This document shows, in pieces, positions 21,365 to 31,244 of a stretch of 64,000 bases of DNA (its first letter is position 1; each line of letters starts with the position of its first letter). The stretch covers positions 7,254,001-7,318,000 of the forward strand of contig JAUEDM010000001.1 of assembly GCA_033439685.1 (NCBI GenBank), written 5' to 3'. A program made the translations under genes and the position numbers. The notes under the pieces are model-generated. The model was not told the DNA's origin. It made no database searches and saw only the letters and a program-made list of their open reading frames with translations. The stretch is from Apodospora peruviana (taxonomy: Eukaryota; Ascomycota; Sordariomycetes; Sordariales; Lasiosphaeriaceae).

Positions 21365-21887
21365 ACTGTTCGCGAAGCTCTCCGACGGCAGGACGAGACG
21401 TCTACGTGCCGCACAGAAGCATCAGGGACGACCGGGACCAAAGTGAGGTAGAGAATGAAGGAAATTAGGTCATAGATTTGAGTCGAAATTCGGTATATCG
21501 TCGAATAACGGGCATCGGATTGGCGGCGGAGAGGCAACAATGTACAAAGTTGGAGTCTGGAGATTTTTTTTGCTCGTCGTCCCAGGATCCCATTTGACGC
21601 GCGGGATGAAAACGCTTTATGGTCGGTTTGATTGGTTCAGCGCTGTTAGCGAATGGAGATCTTCGGCATGCCGTGTAGGTGCCCGGTTCCGGCAGGCAGA
21701 GGCTCCAGCAGCCTGGGGCCACTAAAAACGCGCCCAGTGGGCCTCTCCAGAACATGCATTGGATTTTTGGATCTTCTGAACCGGAATCTCAATCACTGAA
21801 ATAAGTCTTGATCGACCATCGCAGTGTTTTTTTCTCTCCACCAATTGACAAATAAAGAAAGACTTTATCAACCATACAAGTTTGACT
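21365..21887. other. Divergent promoter region
   Basis: Lies between the reductase-like gene (-) and lrp1 (+). No gene is seen. Confidence 0.5.
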
Positions 21888-22516
21888 ATGGATGTCACCG
21901 ATATCACACCGCAGCTGGACCAGCTGGACATGGACCTGGACCAGCTTGAGGAAGCGCTGAAGCCTCTCCTTGGTGATATTGGTGATATCTCATCCAGGCT
22001 TCCGCTGCTGGATAAGGCCAAACTCAATGTCCTAGTTTCTTACGCAATAGAGTCCCTGCTATTCTGTAAGTCGAAATAGCCATCATGCTCGTCTTTCGCT
22101 TCATCAGCTAACCAAACAATGCAGCTGCGCTCCGCTTAAATGGTGTCGAAACCAAGAACCACGCAGTCTTCACAGAGTTGACACGCGTGAGGCAGTATTT
22201 CGACAAGATCAAGAAGATTGAGACTCCTGCTCCGGAGCGTGAGAAGACCCTCAATACCGAGGCTGCTATCCGCTTTGTCAGGGCTGATCTTGTATGGATG
22301 ATTCCTCCCCATACCTGTTATCTGTTGTTTTGGTGCTGACAAGGTTGCTAGGCGGACAACCGAGGAGTTAAGGCTCAACTGACGGAGCAAATTGCGAAGG
22401 AGCGCGCGAAGGCTGCGATCAAGGCCGCCAAGGAGGAAAAGAAGCGTGCAGCAGACGAGAGTCGTTCTGGTGAGGCAAGGCCCGGCGCCTCAAAACGGTC
22501 AAAGACGGAGAAGTGA
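21888..22516 (+). CDS. lrp1: C1D/Lrp1 (Rrp47) nuclear exosome cofactor
   Basis: Exons 21888-22065, 22125-22291 and 22352-22516, 169 residues. The N-terminal helical Sas10/C1D domain covers about residues 1-100 (LDQLDMDLDQLEEALKPLLG, then KLNVLVSYAIESLLFSALRL and a HAVFTELTRVRQYFDKIKKI helix). The C-terminal tail is Lys/Arg-rich and disordered, ending SGEARPGASKRSKTEK. In yeast this protein binds the N-terminal PMC2NT domain of Rrp6, stabilises it, and helps the nuclear exosome process rRNA, snRNA and snoRNA precursors. The basic tail binds RNA. Three exons with standard borders are needed. The length matches family members. Confidence 0.9.
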
Positions 22517-23306
22517 GGCCTCTGAGATCTGGAAAGCATCGACCCATACCGACACCCTGTTATCACAGACTCGGGTGACTGAAGCGCCCTTTACGGAAAG
22601 GATGTTTGATTATCTTAGTCACTTAGCTTGGAGAGATGCCTGTCATCTCTAGAGCCTGCATGTTCGTCACTGGATACTAGAACTGGCAAGAACTGCGCTG
22701 CTTGGGCGGATGGTCAAGCTGGGACATGCAGGGGACCGCAGGTGATGATTGTATAAGATACCCGACAGCCAGAGCGCTGATATGAAGTTTGCATTAGAGT
22801 TGACTCATTGCTCGAGTCGAGGTCCTGCAAAACAGAAAGGCAGCAAAAGATCCCCTAGTTACCGGATTGTTTAGGTACATGCCTATATATAAAGAAACAA
22901 AATCGTACGTTTGTAGTCATACGGTTTAAAATTATAAGACTGAAACGATTCCGTCCTCAGCTTCGATCTTGAACAGATGTCTTGCAGTGCAGTGGTTGAA
23001 ACTGAAGAGTCCCGGCAGTCACACCGTATCTCAACCCCAACCCTACGATAATTTCCCCGGCCAGCCGCGGGCTCCACCCGCTGCCTTCGGTCCGCTTTCA
23101 CCCTTTCCACCCCGACAGGCTAATAAGCTCCAGATTCCGAGCGAGCCAAGTGGCCAATGGCATAGAGACAAACAAACCCCTGGTTTTGCAATTCCACTGC
23201 TTCCCGTTCAATCTTCAACCACCGTTGACAATTTCACGACATCGCTCCGTCACAACACAACAACACACACTCTCTCTTTTCAAGACGCAACAAAAGCTCA
23301 GCCAAA
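22517..23306. other. Intergenic: 3' flank of lrp1 and promoter of mix17
   Basis: No gene supported. The last ~150 bases are CA/CT-rich, typical of a fungal core promoter and leader. Confidence 0.5.
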
Positions 23307-23965
23307 ATGCCTCGCCAAAGCAGATCCTCCGGCGGCAGAACTGCCACCCGCCCTACCGTTGCTCCGCGCCAGCAGCCCTCCGCTCCCTCGTCGCAGCAGA
23401 CCCGGCCCGCGACGACGTATGCCCCGACGAGTGGCGCGCAGCAGCCTCACGCTCCTTCGGCGACGGCAACTCCCCAGGCGTCTCAGGGTGGTGGTATGCT
23501 CAGCAACATTGCCAGTACCGCTGCGTATGTCTAGGCTTCTCGAGCTTCCGCTGGGCGGCCAAAAAAAAACCTCGGCTGCTGCCGCTGGCTGACATCCTTT
23601 GCAGAAAACAGAAAAGCTAACATGCTAATAGGGGTGTTGCTATCGGATCCACAATCGGCCATGCCGTGAGCGGCCTCTTTGGCGGTGGCAGCTCTGCTCC
23701 CGAGCAGCAGTCCAACAGCCCCGTCGCAGCTCAGCAGACCGAAAACAACAGCAGCTGGGGCAATAACTGCGCGGGCGTCACGCAGCAGTTCACAAAGTGC
23801 ATGGACGACAACAGCGGCAACATGCAGATTTGCGGGTGGTATCTCGAGCAGCTGGTACGAAAAAAAAAACCTCTTCCTGCTTCCCCATTTACCTGCCTTC
23901 CAGAGACTAACTGCTTTTAAACCCAACAACAGAAGGCTTGCCAGACCGCTGCTAGCCAGTACTAA
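23307..23965 (+). CDS. mix17: Mix17/CHCHD2-type twin-CX9C mitochondrial protein
   Basis: Exons 23307-23524, 23632-23854 and 23933-23965, 157 residues. The N-terminus is basic and Pro/Ser/Gln-rich (MPRQSRSSGGRTATRPTVAP), a likely mitochondrial signal. A Gly-rich membrane-like helix follows (GVAIGSTIGHAVSGLFGGG). The C-terminal CHCH domain has two CX9C motifs: CAGVTQQFTKC and, spliced across the last intron, CGWYLEQLKAC. Such proteins are oxidised by Mia40 in the intermembrane space. Human CHCHD2 and CHCHD10 affect cristae, respiration and stress signalling. The last exon is only 33 nt and supplies the fourth Cys, so a model without it would lack half of the second disulfide pair. Confidence 0.93.
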
Positions 23966-24293
23966 ACCATTGGCATTCTGTCTCGCTTGCTGTGTAATCT
24001 AATGGAGAAAGAAAGTTCACACATCCATCAATTGCATTAGCTTTGATTGCATTTACACTGTGGTTAAGAGCGCCAGGAGTTCTTGTTGGCGGCCCCTCAA
24101 TCCTTTTAGATACGCTGTAGAAAATCTGTAATTTACAAGCAAAAACAACAAACAAACAGTACAAAAAAAATCAACAGAGCTCTCTTCGCTCATGTCACTT
24201 CCACCATCTCCATTGTATTACTACACGCAAGATTCAAAGGATAGTGCTCAATGACCAGCCCTTCATCAAACTAGAGTACCAAAGGATCTCGAA
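23966..24293. other. Short convergent intergenic region
   Basis: 3' flanks of mix17 (+) and the UBX gene (-). Nothing else is seen. Confidence 0.5.
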
Positions 24294-26119
24294 CTACTCG
24301 TCATCGCCCCGTCTCGGTTCAAAGTTTGTCTGCGTACAGAGTCTAAGTCAGCGATCATGAAGCGAATGCGAGCCTCTCTCTCTTGTATACGTAAAGAGTG
24401 GCAGCAGGGTGAATGGTCGAACCCGTCGTGAAGAAGGAGAGAATAGGGCAAACTCACAGAATTACCATTATAGAACTGTTGCTTGTCATCGTTCTTTTGC
24501 TTCTGCTGCTCGTCCTCCTGACGGTTGCTGAATCCTTTTATCAGGTTAGCGGCAGCTCCGCGATCACGACCAGTAGCCGTTGCGGACGATGAAGATGATG
24601 ACACCTGTTCACCACGCGAGGAAGGAGCCAGCGGTTCCGGAGGTCCCCTGACGCTGAAGATGGTGCTAAAGAAGCTCAAGATGACGCTAAAGATACCCGT
24701 AATGATAGCCAGGACGTAGACGATGAACCGCGTAAAGATATTCCCGCCTTCTCCTTGCGCATCATCGTCGGCCTCGTCGTTGCTGCCGGCTTCAACGCCG
24801 CTGCGAGCAGCTGAGGAGGAGGATGCTGCCGAAGAAAATACACGAGGAGAGTAGTACTTCTTGCCAGCTACTAGAGGAACAAGAATCAGAGTGGAGGATG
24901 GCGCGAGGCCTAGAGACTGGAGGGTTTGATCTTCCTCGGTCTTGTCGATCGCCTTACTCGGCAGCGGAGTCAGGAGAATCTTGAAGGTGTATGGTGTGTC
25001 GCCGTCGTGGCGGGTATCGTCGACCCACTGGCGGACCTCCTTTATCGTGTCGGTGACGCTGGAAAAGCGACTCCGGATGGTGGAACCGTCGAACAGGCGA
25101 ACCTGGATGGCGCAGCCCTCGTGTAATCGGCCGGTGGAAGGCAGTAGCTGGCTGGCCGGGGCGAATGGCGTGGTGGCATCGCCATTAGCCTTCTCGGCGG
25201 CGGCAGCAGCAGCTCGGCGCTCGGCCTCGGCCTCGGCCTGCCGTGCGCGGCGCGCAGCCTTGTCGTCCTCGATGGCTTTGAGAATCCGCTGGCGCTCCTC
25301 GCGCGCTTCTTTCTGTCGCTTCTTGAGCTCGTCGGCATGCTTACTTTGTGGTCCCTTGGACGCGGGGTTTGCAGTTCCGACGTCGGCTTGGGCTTTGGCC
25401 TTCTTGGCTCGGCGCCGTTTGGCCTCTTCTTCGTCCCTCTTCTTTTGCGCCTCGAGCCGGGCCGCCCGCTCGGCTAGCATGGACTGGATCTGGGATTCGT
25501 TAGAGGATGGCGGTGTTGTTTGGCCGGAGCTGCTTCCTGTGGACGGTCCGCCTAAACTTGGCTGTGGTTGAGAAGCCAAGGGGGTAGCAGCCGGAACAGG
25601 CGCCGGTGCAGGCTGAAGCACAGCTTGGATCCTTCTCACGAAATCATCCTTGGATACGCCGGCAGCGATGTATTCTCTCAGCTCGCCGTTTCTGTGAAGT
25701 TTGTTAGTCTTTGGCTTCCGGTGCAAAGGGGCCCGGGTTTGACGGACTTGATCACCACCACGGTAGGCTTCTTGGGCACCGGATAGAATTGGGTAAGATG
25801 GCCTTCCTCTTGTGATCCAGCCGCTAGGCGAAGCGACACGGCTCCAGTCTGTAGAAGTTGCTCGACCTGATGTGGCGTGAGCTTGTGTCAGAAATGAGAC
25901 TGCCACGCAGACCTGTTGAAGAATGCCTTACGTCACTATCTGTGAGAAACTCATCCTCCCATTGCTGGCTCTCAGCTTCGCCATCTGTATAGTTGCATTA
26001 GAGTTGGGCCAGTTTGTTTCCTGGCAGTTGCAAAGCTCACCTGTCACAAAACACACGACAGACTTGGACTGTTGGACGGCTGTCGCGATGCCTTCTTGCA
26101 AGGTCCCCTGGAAGAACAT
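24294..26119 (-). CDS. UBXN4-like (erasin-type) UBX protein of the ER membrane
   Basis: Exons 26041-26119, 25932-25984, 25748-25866, 24458-25691 and 24294-24329, 506 residues. A thioredoxin-like UAS-type domain opens the protein (MFFQGTLQEGIATAVQQSKS, SVVCFVTD, QQWEDEFLTD, VVVIKNGELREYI). A charged coiled coil runs over about residues 150-250 and a UBX domain over about 277-357 (IQVRLFDGSTIRSRF to LVPL). A hydrophobic hairpin-like segment follows at about 405-432 and the tail ends FYNGNSTNFEPRRGDDE. UBX domains bind Cdc48/p97. UBXN4 relatives sit in the ER membrane and promote ER-associated degradation. The long frame alone gives a wrong N-terminus and C-terminus: four introns restore the UAS domain and the conserved final TNFEPR motif. 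The family call is confident. Confidence 0.9.
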
Positions 26120-27310
26120 GGCCTATGATTGAATGGGTTATGAATGCCTGCCGGAGCCAGTTCTCCCTACTCCAGTAACGGATGGACGTCGGAACTTCCA
26201 GAATGAAGTTGAAAGTGCTGTTAGAACGCGAGCGCGACAAATATAATAGTTATGGAAGCTCAATTGTTTGTTTCAAGGTGGCTTTTTTGTTCACCAACTC
26301 AGGTCGAGTGAATGCAACCACAGGCAACTAGCTGACACCCCCTGTAAAGCCTGACAAGCCAAAGACAATGGACCTAAACGGCGAGGCTGCACTAAAGAGA
26401 GAAGGCGGGGCACACACAACGCTAAGGCCCCGATCGATTCAACTGCTCGAATGGGCCGGCTTAGGCCATCCGCTTAAAGTGACTTCTTCCCAGCACAAAC
26501 CCAGTGGGGCTGTGCTCAAGTACCGACAAGGGGCCTAGAAATACCCACTTTGCCCGCCTGCCCAATTTGTAGTTTTTAAAATAATACAATTGCTGTCACG
26601 TGCCACGTAAGAAAGTAGGGTCAAGCTCTTATAATCTATAGTATGCTATGAAAATAGTAAGACAAAGAAGAAAAATGTGACGGGCTGAGCCCTGGTGCCG
26701 CCTCGGCGACCCTCGGCATGGAGCCCAGGACCACGGCGGCGAGGCAGCGCCCCACCGGCGACCCCTGAACGAAGCCATTCCCAGAAACGACAAGCACCTA
26801 CACGGACCACAACACTAAACCACAACCAGACCCATGGCGGCTCTAGAACCTTCTGTCTTCCGCAGATGTGTACAGTTGGAGGTTGTCTTCCCACGAGACT
26901 TCCTTTCTTTTCCTCTTTTTCCTCATGTTCTGCGTCTTCGTAGAGTAGGCCTAGCTAGTTGCAATACACTGCCTTGCCCGTTACAAAAAAGAAGAAAGAG
27001 CAAATTACAATGCGCTCGAGCGAAGGAAGTGGTGTAGGTGCACGAGCCACTTGCAGGTCACGTGTCTACACCCCTCCTTTGCCCGCCAGGCCTGTGCGTA
27101 CATCGTCACAATTGCGCTTAAACTATTATAAATTTTATAAAATTTGTTAATATAGTGATATAAAAAGCATTATAAAAGTCCTTACAATACATACATTTCA
27201 CAAATTTCATTAATATGAAGTGCAAAAAATGTCAATCTAATTAACATAGCGAAGCAATTTTCTCTCACGATTATTTCAAGCTATTGCTTTCATCATCCTT
27301 GTCAACGTGT

Positions 27311-27732
27311 AACAACCTGTGTATGGGGTAGCCTTGACGACACAAGGCTCACAAGAGTCTGTTGCTCCACAGAGCCACAAGAAGGGGGTTAGGTCTTAGG
27401 TAGGGGGTAATCACAAAGAGTATCGGTTCCAACGAACCCACAAGATTGCGCAGTTGACACAACAACTATTGCCAAAGTACTTGTATTGATTACTGCCGTA
27501 ATAATTCCCAAAAGGAGTGCCAGATTTCTGTAACTATATAGAAATACTATGACCAATAGAAATGGACCCAGTTCCTCATGCCAAGTCCCTGGGTCAGGAC
27601 CCGGGGACCCATGGACCCAGGCCGGGTCCTTGGGTCTTTGGGTCCATCGACACCCGTTGACAGCTGCTACCAGCTGTCAACCCTGTCGTGACCAATTGGG
27701 ATCGTAACACAACGCCGTTATCACAGGTTGTT
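27311..27732. repeat. Segment bounded by an 11-bp inverted repeat; possible eroded mobile element
   Basis: AACAACCTGTG at 27311-27321 is matched by its complement CACAGGTTGTT at 27722-27732. The enclosed 400 bases have no long frame and contain the GGACCC cluster and the hairpin at 27656-27681. I could not see a clear target-site duplication, so an element identity is only suggested. Confidence 0.4.
27656..27681. repeat. Perfect 11-bp stem hairpin
   Basis: GTTGACAGCTG, a 4-nt loop, then CAGCTGTCAAC. It could form a cruciform or an RNA hairpin. Confidence 0.8.
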
Positions 27733-28286
27733 GTGCTGCTGCTATTTGCTAGTATTTTGCTACGTATTGAAGCTGGCTAACTTAAGTGGAAGGCAAAAGT
27801 GGTGACAAGCCGACAATTTGAATTGGCTATGAATTTCATCGGCCAGAGGCTTCAAAAACAACAATTTTCTTAGCAACTATTCCTAAAGTTGCAGTTCCGA
27901 AGGGCCTAGTTTTTCATGACATTGCTAGACAAAGGAAGGTTGGCTTAAGCGTGCATAACTCGTTGTGGGGGTAAAATTTGATGCTTAAGGGGTAAAGGCT
28001 GCTCTTGGCTTTTTGTCTCCGACTATTTTATGCGGGTTCTGACAAAGCGGATTCCACCTTCCACTTACAGTACTAGCAGTTGAATCGATCAGGGCCTAAC
28101 GAAATCAAAGCTCAAACAAGCCAGGGAGCTGCATGACGCACGGCTAGCTGCGGGTCGCTGATCCGATCCGCAATGGTCCGGGGATGGAAATTTGTCCCAT
28201 CACCACCACCGAGCCCACTATCACGACTTTGGGACAAGCCTGGCAATAAATTCATTCATCTTGGCCTCTCAACCACGAATCACACA

Positions 28287-29547
28287 ATGGCTGGTACCCG
28301 GACAATACTGGGCAGCCTGATACGGCCTCCATCGTCGACTAAAGCCTACAGGGCAGTTCCAACAGCTCCAATTGGATCAAGATGTCTCTCGACAGCCCAA
28401 CCACAAAAATGCCCTTCACATCGAGTACTACTACACGCGTCGCCAGCTTCTAGGAGGCCATCACCTTCTCGTCGTCGGCGGCCGCTCTCGACATCCAGCC
28501 GTATTGACAGACAACCGGGCGACAATCCAAGCTTTACCTCCGTCCTCGACAACCCGCCCGAGCTCGTACGGACAGGTCGCAGGCATGGCCCTGGGCTAAT
28601 CATTCTAGCCATCATCCCCGTAACCGCCTTCATCCTTGGCTGCTGGCAAGTCCAGCGCCTGCAATGGAAAACCGACCTAATCGCCAAGTGCGAGGACCGT
28701 CTCGTCCGCGAACCCCTCCCGCTACCGCCGCGCGTCGACCCGGACGCCATCGCCGACTTCGACTACCGCCGCGTGTGGACGACCGGCCGTTTCCGGCACG
28801 ACAAAGAAATGCTCGTCGGGCCGCGCATGCGCGAGGGCGAGCAGGGTTACATGGTGATCACGCCGCTGGAGCGCGCGGACGACCCAGGCGCCACCGTGCT
28901 GGTGAATCGGGGGTGGATCTCCAAGAAGCTGGGCGACCAGTCCCTACGGCCGGATAGCTTGACGACGGGCGAGGTGCGCGTCGAGGGCATGCTGCGGGAG
29001 CCGTGGAAGAAGAACATGTTCACGCCTGTTAACAGGCCCGACAAGGGCGAGTTCTACTTTCCGGATGTGAACGAGATGGCTGCGCTGGCGGGGAGCCAAC
29101 CTGTCTGGATTGAGCAGACTATGTGTGAGTGCTTATGATGCACAATGTTGTGCTGTGATTATACTTCCGTACACCCCCTTCTTGAGGGACGGATATATAT
29201 CCCTATTATTTGTTGACTTCGTCGGTAAGCAAAGCAAAGCTAACGCTACAGACACTTTTAGCCCCGGACATTTTGCAGGTGTATGATTACGAGGCCCGCG
29301 GCATCCCCCTTGGGCGACCCGCCGAGGTGAACCTGCGCAACAACCACGCGCAGTACATCTTCACCTGGTAAGACTGTTTGGGGTTCTTTCCCGTCCGGTT
29401 TTTTACCCGTCTTCACGGCCTAATCTTTGCTGACTGGCGGTGGTTAGGTTTGGCCTTTCCGTGGCAACATCCATCATGTTCTATCTGGTGGTCAAGAAGG
29501 CGCCATCGGATATTGCTCGACGTGTTCGCCACAACAGGTCTTGGTAA
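28287..29547 (+). CDS. shy1: SURF1/Shy1 cytochrome c oxidase assembly factor
   Basis: Exons 28287-29124, 29262-29367 and 29448-29547, 347 residues. I chose the ATG at 28287 (MAGTRTILGSLIRPPSSTKA) because it opens a long basic mitochondrial presequence ending near SSRIDRQPGDNP; an in-frame ATG at 28173 is upstream. Transmembrane segment 1 is LIILAIIPVTAFILGCWQVQ, followed by family signatures GCWQVQRLQWK, FDYRRVWTTGRF, GYMVITPLER, VLVNRGWI and the PDILQVYDYEARGIPLGRP segment. NHAQYIFTWFGLSVATSIMF forms the second membrane segment. SURF1/Shy1 is an inner-membrane protein that helps mature Cox1 and insert haem a3. Introns 2 and 3 must be removed to complete the C-terminal membrane anchor. The gene converges on CENP-T with only 39 bases between the stop codons. 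Confidence 0.94.
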
Positions 29548-29586
29548 AATAGTTCAAGTTCTCACGAGAGAGACTTTTCCAGCCTT

Positions 29587-31244
29587 TCAGGTGACTTCTT
29601 CATCTTCCTCCACTGCGCTGTTATTGGCCTTGCGGCATTTCTTCAGTGGAGCAGGCGTCATCCGGAGCTCCTGCAGCAACTCCCTCGGCAGATACCGCTG
29701 TGCGAGGGCGAATGGAGTCGTCTGTGAACTGGTCTGACGTTGTCTAAACAGTCACATTGTGTCAGCTAATCAATATGTGTACCAATAACACTTGTATATC
29801 CTAAGATACCCAATCAAGTATATCTAGAATGGAGAGCATACCGTTTCATCAGGGTGAGCATATCACTCTCGTCAATGGTCTTTCGGTGCGCATGCTTTGC
29901 GTACGCCTCCAGGTCATCGCCCAGCTGTTCAAAAAACCACTCTGACGCCTGCATGATGGCCTTGAGTTCGTCCGGGGTGATCTTGCCTTTGGCACCGCTC
30001 GTTTTGGCAAATGTTTGCGCGAGCCGTTTGACCACGGCTGGTGGCAGAGCAGGATACTCGATGCCGTGCTTTGAAACCTTCTTGCATCGCTTCTTGCTTT
30101 TTGAACCACCACGTTGTAATGCGGCGCTCTTCGCGAGCACTGTGGCGTCGTCGTTCATCTCTGAAGCGTCCACGCCAACCGTGGTCTCGTTTCCACCACC
30201 GCCGTCGTCGACCTGCCAATCCTCCTCGATCATGTGGCCTCCGCCGCCAACGCTGCTGCCGCCGTCGTCGCTCCTAGGGTCGTCGTTGTCAAACATGGGC
30301 TCGTTAAAGTCAACCTGCGGCCGAGTTGGCGAGTCTTGTAGCTGTGGCGCCATAACAAACGTGCTTTCGTTCATGTCTCCTGGCATAACGATTCCGAAGT
30401 CGCTTTCCCGGCCGCTTTCTCGGCGACCCACATCGGTCTCTTGCCTATCGTCATAGCCCGCTGCCTCATCATCGGTTCCAAAGGCAGCATCATTGTCTTC
30501 GTCAAACGCGCCCATCGGCGGAAAGAAACCGGAGTCAATGCCAACATCTTCGCTCCGGAGTTCATTCGCATTAAAATAGTAGTCGCTCATGCGGACGCTG
30601 CCCAGCGAAAGCCTGCGCCCGGGCTGCTCGCTGATGGCGCGCCGCGGCAGCTCAATCGACTGGACCGTGAAATTCTCGTCCTCCAACCCGGCCGAGCGGT
30701 GGGGTTGGAGAGGACTGTCGTCGTCATCCTCCACATCGATGGGGAGCGACAGCCTGGGCCGCTTTGGTAGCTCCTCATCGTCATAGTCGTCTTCATCTTC
30801 TTCCTCCAGAATCGTGTTGCCGCCGGGCTGCCGGATACCGGAGCTTGGGTTCTGCAGACTACCAGGAGATGACGACGACGTTGTGATAGGTTGCGTGTTG
30901 CGCGCGAGGACCCTTCCCAGCGGTAGGAGGAAGTTTCGGGGCGTCTCACGGGCGTCTCGCTGGCCACTCCTCCTTCGTGTGCGGTGAGGCGTAAAGATGG
31001 CGGCGCGGCGCGAGTCGATGGTCCGGAAGGCGGCGCGCGCATGAGGAGTCGCAGTCGGACCGGGCGGTGCTTTTCTGCCGGATGCTGAGAGGCCTTGAGG
31101 ACGCTGCAGGCCACGGCCCTGGCTACCGGGGGTTCTCACGGCGATGGAAGGTCGCCCGGTGGATGTCAACGGATCTGAATTCACCGGAGGTTGCCGGGCC
31201 GGAGTTGCGGCGGCGTTGTGCGCGGGTCTGCTTTCGCGAGCCAT
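29587..31244 (-). CDS. cnn1: CENP-T kinetochore protein
   Basis: Exons 29842-31244 and 29587-29743, 519 residues; the 98-nt intron is GTATGC...TTTAG. The N-terminal half is basic and disordered and contains ETPRNFLLPLGRVLARNTQ, the kind of TPRxxL-LxxL helix that recruits the Ndc80 complex in CENP-T. An acidic linker follows. The histone fold covers about residues 392-468 (IEYPALPPAVVKRLAQTFAK to RKTIDESDMLTLMKR). The second exon supplies the two-helix CENP-T extension (TTPFALAQRYLPRELLQEL). CENP-T pairs with CENP-W, binds centromeric DNA and links it to the outer kinetochore. Without the splice the frame stops eight residues after the intron and lacks the CENP-H/K-binding tail. The head faces the long Rac promoter region. 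Confidence 0.92.

Larger units (their letters stand above)
26120..28286. other. Divergent spacer with a repeat-like island
   Basis: The promoters of the UBX gene (-) and surf1 (+) flank an island from about 26,580 to 28,000. The island includes a GC-rich block (26,690-26,790), an AT-rich block (27,120-27,280), an 11-bp inverted repeat 400 bp apart (27,311 and 27,722), a cluster of GGACCC/GGGTCC words and an 11-bp hairpin. I see no transposase, integrase or reverse transcriptase frame. It may be a solo LTR or another eroded mobile element. Confidence 0.45.

Noticed and set aside
26646..26943. GC-rich frames in the 26.7-kb block
   Set aside because: Open on both strands with no domain; better read as part of a repeat-like island.
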